A stretch of DNA of 64,000 nt from Seison nebaliae (Eukaryota; Rotifera; Pararotatoria; Seisonacea; Seisonidae), in assembly GCA_023231475.1 (NCBI GenBank), contig JALJEE010000206.1:1-64000 (forward strand), written 5' to 3'. The translations under genes were made by a program, and so were the position numbers. The notes under the pieces are model-generated. The model was given only the letters and a program-made list of their open reading frames with translations. It was not told the origin of the DNA and did no database searches. Shown in pieces: positions 11,513 through 23,200 of this stretch; the first letter of the stretch is position 1, and each line of letters begins with the position of its first letter.

Positions 11513-14500
11513 ATGTTAAGTATTCTGAAACAGTGTAATTTCGGATTTGGTATTCGAATTTTACTCCTGATTGTGGTCGATATGGTTTTGTTGAATCAAC
11601 TGAATGTTGAACCAGTGATATCGAAATCGAGCTTTGACGTGATATTCGTCAATCAAACTAATTCTCCGGAACATAACATCGAACCGTTCGGATCGATATT
11701 ATCATCGAGGCACGTCCTCCATCGAATGGCACAATTGGCATGGCATCAAGTTGTGGGTAAACGACAGAAAGAGACAGAAAAAAGTTGGAAGAAGTCACAA
11801 CTCGTCCATCAATCCACTAGTCGACGTATTATCCTTCGTTTCCTTCTTTCAATTTATCTTTTGTCAATCTCATTCTTTGTCCTCTTCTTTCCTTATTCGT
11901 TGGTCATTCAATGTTTTACACCATTCGCTTTCTTTCATGCTATTTTCTTCCACATCCTTGTCATTTCGTCTTATGCTGATAACGTTGACAAATCTTATAT
12001 GAACGAATTGTTCAGTCAATCGGTGACAATAGAGGAGAAAGTTCAATTGACGAGAAGTCATATTTACTTGAATATATTGAAGAAGAAATCGTTCAATTTT
12101 CGTTTTATTATCGTTCAACTGATCAGTTGGGCCATCATCGAAAGAATATTAAGAAGTTGAATTTTTCATTTAAATTTTATAATTCTAATCCCTTTCTAGA
12201 ACTTAATATCAGTAGTAAATTATTAATCGTTCGACATCGATTCCTTCTCGTTCTACTCTTTAATATGATGACGAATTGTATCGGATTAATCATTCCATTA
12301 ATATTCTCCACTTGTTTACCGGTTTATTGGAACAAGACTAATTTGTCATCATTCATTCACATTTATCCTTCAATCGCTTTCATTGTATCTATTCTGGAGA
12401 TGGTGTGGACGGTGAGGCCGATCATGAACTTTATTGTATTGGAAACAATTCGATCAATCAATCTCATCAGTTTATGGATTAGCAGTCGCATAGGACGTCT
12501 AAATACATTCGGTACGAATGTCACATTGACAATTGAATGGAATCGTTTATTACTTCCACATCTATTCAGATGGTTCTTCTTTTGGCGAATAAGTTTTCTC
12601 ACTATCGGCATTTGGATTCGACTGGGTATTTATTATGGGATTTATGCTATCGGTTATATGCAAACTAATCAATATATTCAAGAGAATGATGGAAAGAGAA
12701 CAAAAAGATGGCAGATTATTGTATCAAAATTATTTCATGGAGAATTCAATGATAATGGTATTGAACATCTGTCAACCGCCTCTCTATTCAGTTATTATAA
12801 TTATGGGAAGAATTCCAGTCGAATGAGAGATGATATTAATCATTATCATTATGATTATAGTTCCAACATCGAAGATCAAATGTTCACCTTCGTAGTTCCA
12901 CTCGTTTTTGGACCGTTCACAAATTTGTTGTCACGTAATTTGACCAATTCTACTTCCACTCAATTGACACGATTGATGGGAATTAAACATTTATTCACAT
13001 TCGATTCATTTCGTAGTTTATTGAGATATTATCTCAACAATTCCTGTGGCAGTTTAATACAAGTTGTGGCGGTTGCAATTGTCCTATCGCAAATCGCTTT
13101 CCTACTAAGTGAACTTGTCCGAATGTTATTCGTCTTTACGACTTTACGTGATCGACTTCAATTATGGCTCGCATATATGATCAATCCGTTATTGGTTAGT
13201 GTGGACACGTTAAGATTTATGAGTCGACGACGAATGATGGAAGAATATGAATCGGAAGAATTAATCGATGAATTTGGTAGTGATAATGAAATATTCGAAT
13301 TTGACGCTAATGAATATGAATCAGATAGTGATATCGATATAAATCGAACTCAATCAAATCATAATGTGATTGACACATCGGATAGTGAAGGATCGACATT
13401 CTCGAGTATAACAATGGAATTGTCATCATCGTCATCGATGAATCTGAGTGATTGGAGTTCGAATTCTGAACGGGAATCTTCAAATGACGAGAATCCGACT
13501 CGAAGAAGAAGAAGACGAGGAAGAACGAACGAGAATGATGGAAGGAGTAACAGAACTTCTAATCAGCCACTTTTCTATTCGACTCATGTTCAATTATGTC
13601 ATTTGACATCTGTTATATTCATAGGCTTATGTGTTCAGACTAACACGACTTATGTCCATTGGAATGGTAGATCGCCTCGTATCTTGAAGAATTTAGCGAT
13701 ACTTTTCGTCTCATGGTTACATTTTGCCTTCCTTTTCACTCAGCCTTATCTGGTACGAGCAAGTCAATCTCCTAATCGATTTACGAAGAGACAACACAAA
13801 AAATTGGGTATTGCATCACTCATCCTCTTCCTCATACCGACGAGCATCGTCTTATTCATCTTCTTCACATATCCGAATTTTCTTAGTATATTCTTCGATT
13901 TTCCTCTGCTATGGGAGAGTTTTATGGTGATCTTTTGTTTGGAATTAGTCATCCGCATCCTGTTCATTTACCTCAAATATCTCATAGTGATGTGGGATGC
14001 ATTCCATACATTAGATACACTGCGACTAGCAGTAACACTATCCCAGAACTCGACGAAGATTGTTACTAATAACGTTTATACATCTCATCCCAATAGCACG
14101 AGAACTACATTCCATCGATTCGAACGCTCTACTATTGCCGTATACGGTAGTCAATTCATCGATTTTGTACTTGCGAGAATTATTCCTTTCCGGTTAAGAA
14201 GACAATATTCTGTGGCAGATGCAACTGAATTAATAAATTCCATATTGATTTGGGTCGATTTCTTCCTCGCTCTCCTTTTATTAATGAACGGATGTAAATT
14301 ACTTTATTTTACTGTTGGCAGTTCCCTCAAATTAGTCGCCGTTAGTCTACACGCCTATTTTAATGTTTGGTACTTATTCTGCGATTTGATCGATATCGTC
14401 CAACGATACATGACAGCTAAAGAACGAGTGAGTCAAATGAAGAAAGTAAAGAACAAATCGGAATTAGTCGAATTATATGGTCGAGATGAGAATGAAGTTT

Positions 14501-14655
14501 GTGCAGTTTGTTATATGCCTTTATTCGATGATGAAATATCGAACGATTTACATGATGTTTTCGCTACCACCTGTCATCATATTTTTCACATGGTCTGCAT
14601 CAGGAAATGGGTGATGACACATGGTGTCTGTCCGATGTGTCATCAAAATATTTGA
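11513..14655 (+). CDS. Multi-pass membrane RING-H2 E3 ubiquitin ligase, TRC8 (RNF139)/RNF145-like
   Basis: Predicted ER-membrane E3 ligase. The C-terminal RING-H2 (CAVCYMPL ... CHHIFHMVCIRKWV ... CPMC) follows a long series of hydrophobic segments, the arrangement of RNF139/TRC8 and RNF145, which act in sterol-linked and ER-associated degradation. Exons 11513-12155 and 12200-14655 join over a 44-nt intron (GTTGAA...CTAG) to give about 1032 residues, against about 660-810 in known relatives. Much of the excess is an acidic/Ser/Arg-rich cytosolic insert near residues 565-680. The exact reading around 11757-11820 is uncertain: a possible 64-nt intron there would shift the frame into an early stop, so I keep it unspliced. 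The N-terminal third is weakly conserved, so the family call rests on the topology and the RING. It could also be a lineage-specific TRC8 relative. Confidence 0.72.
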
Positions 14656-14718
14656 TTCTATTTTATGTCGAATAAATTAACTATTTCTTAACTAATTCAT
14701 GTTGTGAAAGAAGAAAAA

Positions 14719-17700
14719 TTAATTATTAAATGCAGTCGCTTCGATCGATATCTTGTGTAATAATTTGGATGAACTAGTCTCCGAATTTTCATCCGTCCTC
14801 AACAATTTCGTCCCAGTAATTGGTGTTGATGTTGCTGTGAGTAACGAAGCGATACCGGATGTGGCGGTAGAATGATATAAAGGCGATTGTGTCAATTTAC
14901 CATTTGATGAATGATTGAATGATTTATTCGAATCGAATAATGATTTAGTAATCGAGTAACGATAAGGCGATTTGTTTTGAATGTAATCGCGGACGATTTT
15001 CGGGAAATAATTCCCAACAATATCATGAATATCTTTCGATGTTTTCACTTCTTTCCTTTTAGTCTTCTTCGTCGAACTAGACAAACTTCTAATTGAGACT
15101 TCATTCATTCTTTCATCGATCAAATGATTCCGATTACGTGACATGGCACCAGTATATGGAAATTGAATATTACAAGAACTATTCGATTTCTTTGAAATGA
15201 AATTTAATCGAACTCCATTCTCCGTCGTATGATATCCTTTCCATCTTTTGGATTTCGAATATTTTGTAACTGAATTTGATTGTAAATCGCGAACTTTCTT
15301 CTCTAAAATTAATGCGGATCGATTCGTTACTTGATTCATATCTGTTTCTAATTCATTCAACATATCCATCGGTTGCGTCAATTCTCCCAATTGTGTAAAT
15401 AATGAGGTGGGCAGTTGAGTGATGGTTGAAGTGGTGTTCGTAGATGGAGCGGATATCGTCGACGAAGTTGGAGAATTGCTTGTCGATATATTCAATGAAG
15501 ATGTGTTTGGTGAATGATTTCGAATGATCATGTCACTCAAATTCTTCTTCTTTACGTTAGTCGGACCAGAAGTTAGGACAGTTGTTGCCGCCATATTCGA
15601 CTGGTGATTGGTATCTGTAAAAGTATCATAAATTTGTAAGAAGGTACGATTATCAGTAGTGAAATGGTGTTGTGGGCCGTCGTGTAATTTTGGGGGTGGT
15701 TGTTTGAAAATTTTCGTATTTGTCGTTTGGAAAACTTTTCTAGTTTTCGACAGTTTCTTTCCGTTCTTTTTATTCGTATTCTCATTCAAACAAATGTTCA
15801 TGGTGATGGTGGGAGTGATGGCAGATTTGCGTGACGAAAGTAGACGATTATTATTCCCCGATAATGTTTTCGATGTTCTGATATTGCGTTCAGGTTTCTT
15901 CAATTGAGATCGTCTAATTCGACTGGATCGAGCGAGAGGTAAAGTGGAAGAGTCGGTGGAAGCGGACGATGTTTGTTGGAACGAGTTCGATTGAGCAATT
16001 GGACGTCGATGAGTTCGAATAGAGTTTTGTATTTGAGGTAATGTTCGATTGAATTTGACTTCGACATCAGTCTTCACATGTTTCCCTTCTACTTTCAGAT
16101 CCATTCCAACATATGGCGGCTGCGTCAATTGAGGTAATTTCGCCATCAGTTCAAATTTGCCCGTTTTTGCAAACTTATTCTCAGATTTATCAATTACGAC
16201 TTTGACCATATCCTCCAACACTTGTTCGCACATTATCTTCGTCACACGAGTATTGCGAGCCATCGTTGGTGAAGAATTGATCTCAATGAGCCAAGGACGG
16301 AAATCTCTCGAAATCATAAAATCGGCACCGAATAATTCAAAGTTATTTTGAGAATGATGATTGAGGAGAGATGACTTCTTCTCAAACAATTCCTGTGATG
16401 ATAATAAGGCGGCAAGGATGGCCTTTTTTATTCCTGGTTTTATTAACGAATCCATTTTACTGATATTGTTCGTTTGGATGAGATATTTCTTGAATTCGTC
16501 ACTTGTCCACATTAGATCACTTGGGAGATTATCATCGATGACGATACGTCCAAGAATGTGTTTCTGGATGGAATTGTTACATAGATGGACGGCGTTATTC
16601 CTTAAATGTAACCCGAATTTATGAGTACAAAATCTCAAATAGAAATCCTTATAAATCCAGACAGTTAATGGATTCCAATTCGTTACAATGAACCATTGTC
16701 GGATATCGAATTTAGTATCATGAATTAATAGAGGTGTCTCGATATATTTCTGCACGACATATTGTTGAAGACTGTTCTGGGTACAACAAATTATATCGTG
16801 CCAACTGTTCATCACAACAATTCCACGTCCTCTCGATTTGGCACCAGGTTTAAGAATCCACATATTACTCATTCCATCAATGTCGAATTGAGGAGAAACG
16901 GTGAATAGATCGAGTAGAATATTTCGACATTTTCTTATCACATTCTCATCGTCTTTTACGTCGTCAAAATCGATATTATGATAATCGTATCGGATATCTC
17001 TGTGATGAATGAAATAAGAAAAGTACATGATGGAGAATTGTATAACTTGTTTATGGAATTGAAAATGGTGACTGTTTGGCTCATCAGATCAGTTGATGAT
17101 TGGAACCATTCTATATCCGCTCGATCAACATCTTTATGATGTTTAGTATCGAGAAATTTTTGAATGGATTCTAATGAGAACTCAACAATTTTCCTTTGGA
17201 TAACAACTCTTTTGGGACGATGTTTACTTTCTTTGGATGAGCCAATCTCTTCACGTTGTAATGCTTCTGAAATGCCACGCATCATTCCCACGGAAACGGG
17301 TAGATAAAATGGAAATGGAAATGATTCTCGTTTAACTTTCTTAATAAAATCGAGTGACTCTTTTACTGACACTCGTTGATTTGCTTGATAGAATTGTATT
17401 GGAAGATTATCTTCATCAGTTATCGTCGAACGAGAACTGCTAATGGCTGACGAAGAGATAGCGAGTCGTTCCACTGGATATTTGGTATAAAAGAGTTTGA
17501 GAATATTTGAACAGATAGATAAATTGAAATCGTCTGAAAAGAAGATATTAGTGAAGAGAAAGAGATGGAGAAATTAACGTTGGAAATCTTGAAAATCTTC
17601 CGGATTACTTAATCGATAACAACGTGGATAGAATTCATTCGGATCACAACAATCATACCATGGCAAATTTCTGATATTCATACAAAGTCCTGTCTAATAA

Positions 17701-18568
17701 AATTCAATTGGTGTTTGAAGATTTATAAGAATGAAGAATAACTTTAGTTGTTATCGATTCATTGCCACCATAATGATTGATGGTTTGATTGTGACTTGTC
17801 GCATCACACGATATGGCGTTTCTTCGAATGCACCAAATGAAATTGGGTGCACGATTTCTCACCATTTGTGAGAGTAAAGTGGAATTGTGATCGAGCCATG
17901 GCTTCCTCAATTCTTCTTCTATCAAATCCGAATCTGTACATTTAACAGCTATTTGAAATTCTGAAAAAGAAATTCATCAGAACCTGAATAACTGTCATCA
18001 TTCCCATCGTCGTCTGATGAGCAATCATTTTCTTTCAATAATTTATTCTTCTTTTGAAGATTTTGTTGATTGTCATTGGAATTGTCATGGAACAAACGTT
18101 CGACCCAACCTCGTTGACGAAGTGATCGACGAAGTGTTGGATAAGGTCCGAATATTGAGAATATTTTATTCTTCTATTCAAATCCAACGATAAGAGTGAG
18201 AGAAGGGAAATGTCAATGTAGCAATTATGTCGTTACATGATTTAATGGAATTTTGGTGAGCAAAAAGAAGTCGAACGAGTCGACGAACAACGACAAGAAG
18301 AAGAAGAAGAAGAGAAGAAGAAGACGTTGTTGTTGTTGTTGTTGGAAGAAAGTTGGAGAAAAGAATTTATTTAAATTTGCAGAGAAAACTATTTCATATT
18401 AACTTGAAGTGCATCTTCCGCCAACTTCTTCGCATCTTCGTATTGTTTGGAAGAAATGACATTTGGTTTTGGCGTGAAAGAAATGGGATTGAGACTGTTG
18501 GAACGAATGAACGATTTATCTTCAGTCGCTGTCCGATTCCTTCGATTACTTATTGTTGTTAATGACAT
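14719..18568 (-). CDS. Tubulin glycylase, TTLL3/TTLL8 family
   Basis: ATP-grasp ligase that adds glycine to tubulin tails in cilia and axonemes in known relatives. Six coding exons follow in frame: 18568-18404, 18173-17984, 17933-17743, 17693-17579, 17533-17047 and 16999-14719, about 1142 residues. Introns are 230, 50, 49, 45 and 47 nt. Family blocks in order are KKLAEDALQ/KNKIFSIFGPYP, RQRGWVERLFHD, FIWCIRR, NHYGG, NIRNLPWYD, FYPRCYRL, FDIDG, KPGAKSRGRGI (nucleotide binding), VQKYIETPLL, TKFDIRQWF, VHLCNNSIQKH, FELFGADF and PWLIEINSSPTM. The catalytic core ends near residue 735; a Ser/Thr/Lys-rich low-complexity tail follows. The first exon is short and was recovered from the match of its end to the next exon. 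The second intron can be read as 23-50 nt because several AGs stay in frame; 50 nt fits the local size best. TTLL3 versus TTLL8 cannot be decided. Confidence 0.93.
18295..18343. repeat. (GAA)n and (GTT)n microsatellites in TTLL intron 1
   Basis: Adjacent GAA and GTT trinucleotide runs inside the 230-nt first intron of the glycylase gene. Confidence 0.85.
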
Positions 18569-20290
18569 CCTTGTTTTCTTATGATTCTTTCTTTGATAAA
18601 TTTATGTTATTTCTCCTTTCATCGGTCAATACGGGATAAGGTGTAATTGTCATTGTGTAGTTGGGAAAGTTGATTGTTGTTATGGTGTCGAAAACACATT
18701 TGCTAAGTAAGTAAAAGTTGAGAAAGGAAAACTGTTATATTCGATTGGAAACACTTCTTTCTTTTTTCACTTCCATCTCTACCATCTCTACCAATATCAT
18801 ACAAATTATACAAACTAATTTACATACACTATTCAAATTTTTTTGTTCTAAACTGTTCAACGAATTCGTTCTAATCGACGACATATTATGTAAAGAGTTT
18901 GGATGGTAAGTAAGTTTTCTTCTTCCTACTCATATCGTCAAAAAAGGAAAACGTGTTAAAAGTAGAGCGATAAATTCATATTTCCGTTGATTTCAACCTT
19001 CCTCCACTCCATCTCAATTCATATTATTCTTTTCGATATTGGTCCTGGGAGGAAATCGAAAAATTCTCTCCTCGTATTGAGAAGGATTATTCAAATCTGA
19101 AACTACCTTTATTGCTAAAAGCATTATTTCTCTCCGATGACTTTCATTCGTCTTTTATAAGAAGTTTCCTCTAATAAATATAAATTGTTTGGTAACTACA
19201 GCAACTATTCTGCCGATCGTCCGATAATACACACATCTTTCACACACCAATAAAAATTGAGAAGAATTGATATGTTAACTGAAGGAATTATTCGAAAACT
19301 TTATTTCAGAGAAGTAACACTAATGTTTGAAGGAATGTGACTCGTTTATCGAATTATGAAAATATTAATCTATTCTAAAAATTTCTTTTATTTAATTTAT
19401 TAATAAATTAATATAATCTATATAATATATAAATTGTCAATTAAAAACGTTCAGAGAATGAGAGTAGAAAGAATATTGAACTTCTTAATCGTCACGACTC
19501 ACGTCCTCATTGACGAAAGATTAGGAATAAAAAATTTGACATTTCCACATGACTGTTTATTATTCAATCTAAATTTCTCGAATTTTCAATTTGACTTTTA
19601 AAATCTTATCATCTCTAATTTGATGAAGTTTTTCGAGGAATAAGCGTGCAGTTATGCTGGTTTGGCTTGCGAATTTGTCGAGAATAAGATTATTAGCAGG
19701 TCAAGATTGTGCTAAGGTTGTAATTATTATTTGGAGGAAATATGATGAAATGAAAGTGATGTAGGGAATTGAATGGGATGGAGAAGAAGAATGAATATGT
19801 GGGAGAGGAAGAGAAATATTTTGATAATCCAATTCCATTAGAAATTAAGAGATTGACAATGTCTGATTGGGGAGAAGGTTAAGTAATATAATAAATGGTT
19901 CGAATTCGTTTCGAATTGAACATGTCGTTTTGAGGCAATAGTAATTGGTTTCAACGTTCAGTTTCAACTAATAAATTATAATGATGGAAAATGGAAAGTT
20001 CTTCTTCGAAATGTTTCTCATTCCATCATCACTTCCATTCTCAACATCATTCAAAGAATGAGAAAGAGGGAGACAATATTATATGATTCATGAAGTTGGA
20101 TTGAACGATTGAGTGAATTGGAGAATTTTCTATCGATCAATTTCCACATTGTCAGAAAGGAATAGAAATATAAAACTTCCATGAGTTACGAGAAAAACGA
20201 GAAAAGGAGAGTTTTGATTAAAGAGAAGAAGCAAATTTAACGAATGTTTAACGAAAGAATCTTTAATTTTGCACACATGCATCATCATCA
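18569..20290. other. Intergenic region: TTLL upstream and RyR 3' UTR
   Basis: No coding signal recognised. Both neighbours are on the minus strand, so this holds the 3' UTR of the ryanodine receptor gene and the promoter of the glycylase gene. A very AT-rich palindromic patch lies at about 19385-19440. Confidence 0.5.
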
Positions 20291-23200
20291 TCATCCGGTT
20301 GATATTTCTCCTTCATATTGTTTCCTAAAACAGTCGCCTACTGGAAAGAAATCCCAACAACGTTTCTGGTACAATTGCCAAACGAATGTTTCCTTTTGAG
20401 AAAAGATTAAGTTAAAAGTTCAAAATAATCGAACTTGACCAGTATGTTCCGTGTCAGGTTTATTGATTAGATGCATGAGAAAGAACATGTAATTAGCGAA
20501 ATTGTGTTCGCGCATCGTATGTGTTTCGAAGCCGTGAGGAACTTTATCGAAATAATCTTTCCCAATTCCACAAATGAAACATTCCGACTGAAATTATTAA
20601 CAATTTATAATTACTCAATCAAAATTTCTACTTCAAGATCTTCTTTCACTTGTTCGAGTTGTCCTCTCAATTCACCGAACGCGTCAATGATCAAACCTAA
20701 AAATTATCGTTTTACATGTGCAAAATGAAAAAGAGGAAGTGAGTGACCTTGAATAATGGCGAGTAGTATAACAATGACGAAAAAAAAGAATGTCATATCG
20801 AATCCGATTCGGTAGTTTTGTAATGGATCTCCTTGTGGACTGCCCAAGGTGTCACCAATACCACCACCAGCACGTAAACCTTCATACACATGGAAAATGA
20901 AACACTAAAATAAATGATGATTGGAGAAGAATTCAGAAATTATAAATATAAGTGTTGTGAGAACCGTCAACATATCTTTACAATGATGTCCATCACCGTC
21001 ATCGTCGTCGTCAGCGGAACCATTATCGTCACCACCTTCATCATCTTCTCCCGCATAGAATTTGCGGAAGAAAGTGAAACCGAGAACGGAGTACATATAA
21101 ACTACCACACTCATCAACATGAGAGTTAATAGTAACTGTGGGAGAGATAGATAGAGAATGAAATGAGAATGAAATAGTGAACTTGTTTTCCGTTATGTGT
21201 GATCGATCTCATGATGGTGGATAAGGCTTTCACACTCGTCGCGATATCGAGAAGATGACAAGCGAAGAAGAAATAATTGAAATTACCGAGAACGGATAAG
21301 AGGAAATAGCAGAAAGTATAAAGAAATGCATGGTCGGTGAAAACGACACCCCATTTCCAGATCTGATAGAGCCAATCAACTGCCTTGAATCGATCCCACA
21401 AAGTGTTGAGATTGGGTTTGGACACTTCGAAAACTAAAGTATCTTCTTTTTCCAATCCCAATAGGTCAGAAAGATAATCGTGATCACTTTGTTCCTTATA
21501 AATCGTTCGTACCTGTAATGAAATTTTTATGGAATTTCATGGAATTTTTTAAGAGAATTATATAATAGAATTCAATATAAGAACTCGTTTCTTTACAAAT
21601 TTGTCCCAATAACATTCGGGAAAACTGGGAGCTTTAATTGCCAACTTGTCCCAATGCTCTCTCATTGTTGAGGGCATCAAATCGTCTAAAATCCAAAAAC
21701 CATCAAACTCTAATCTTCTAGCGATATCTTTCTCCTGTTTGAATATGACTAATGGGACCTAAATGAGATTGAAAATGGAATTTCATCCAAATCTAATTAA
21801 TTCCCAACTTTCAACATATAATAAGCGATTACCATACACAACGAAACGATGGAGTGAGTGAGAGCAAGAATTCGTAAAATCATTTCAATATAAGAGTAGT
21901 CAGTTGGCATTATGATGATTTCCTCATCATCCAATTCTTGTGCCTATAATATTTTATTGATATAATGTTTTAATTATATATCATTTTGTGAAAGAGAATT
22001 AACTTCATAGAAGAGAATGAGAAAATTCATCGTAAAAACGAGAGTGAGCGCCGTGTATTTTAATTTATAGAAATTTCTCGCTAATTTTGCCTGAAATAGG
22101 AAGAAAGATGAGAATGAGGAGTATGATGAGAACTAACTAAGAAACTCTTGACAAATTCTTGGTTATTTGAAGTGTCTTCAGGTTGTTCTTTAAAAGATGT
22201 GGATGGAATAGCTGATGGTGAATTTGACGACGAATTTATTTCCGTTAAAGTCGTTTTCACCGACAATTCTTTTATCTCTCCTTCTAATTGTTGTTGTTGT
22301 TTTGAACAATGACGACTAACTGATTCAGAACCTCTAATCGACAATTGTTTCATAGAATCATCAATTGGTACCAGTTGTTGTTCATCTGTTTGTGAGAGAG
22401 ATTTATGTCTTTTATTTTTTGATTTTGATGAGTCACGATCTTCTCCTTTCATTATTGTATATAAAGCGATGATTAATGCAAGTAATATATGAATTAGCAT
22501 TATCACCGTTGTAGTTCCCAAATTACATAACATGGCCACGATGACGGTGAAGATTTGAGTGAAGGACATTCGTGACAATTGATTCCATCGTTGTCTGAGA
22601 TTTGTTGGAGATAATGTCGATTTAACATTAGAGAAGAAAGTTTTATTCGCATTCATTTCTGATTCCATTATACTATTTCCATCAGTCGATGGCATCGGTT
22701 CACCGATAGCACCAACCGGTAAATTTGTAGAATTAGAGGATGATCCCTCATTCCCTAAATCTTCAATTAAAGCTGCTGCATGCTTCATTTCGAAAATAGT
22801 ATCCTCACAGAAATTGACGAATGCTTCCATCTTTTCTTTGTCATCACCTTCAGTGACGATTTCGTAAAGGAATTGACGTTTCGACTCTTTGATTTGTGGA
22901 GCATTCCATTGTTCAATATGACTCTCTTTAATTTCGAAGTAGACTCGTTCAATACGATTTGCACCGCCCATTATCTCAATACGACCAAGATTCGATTCGA
23001 AATATGTTAAGAAACTACCGGCAATTTTCATGATTCTCTCCATTCGCAGATCATTACTGATATGTTCGGAAAGATTTGTTAACAAGACTGCCAAATTGAA
23101 ACCGATCTCTTTCGCCGGATTATGGAATCGTTCTGTAAATTCAACAATATCGATCTTCCCATCAGATGTCACATCGACACAAGTGAGAATATAATCGATC

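Noticed and set aside
11757..11820. Possible 64-nt intron in the RING gene (GTAAAC...CTAG)
   Set aside because: Splicing it moves the frame into a stop at 12002, whereas the unspliced frame reaches the next good junction at 12155.
19890..19915. GGTTCGAATTC resembling a tRNA T-arm
   Set aside because: The following bases do not give the CC needed for the arm, and no acceptor or anticodon stems surround it.
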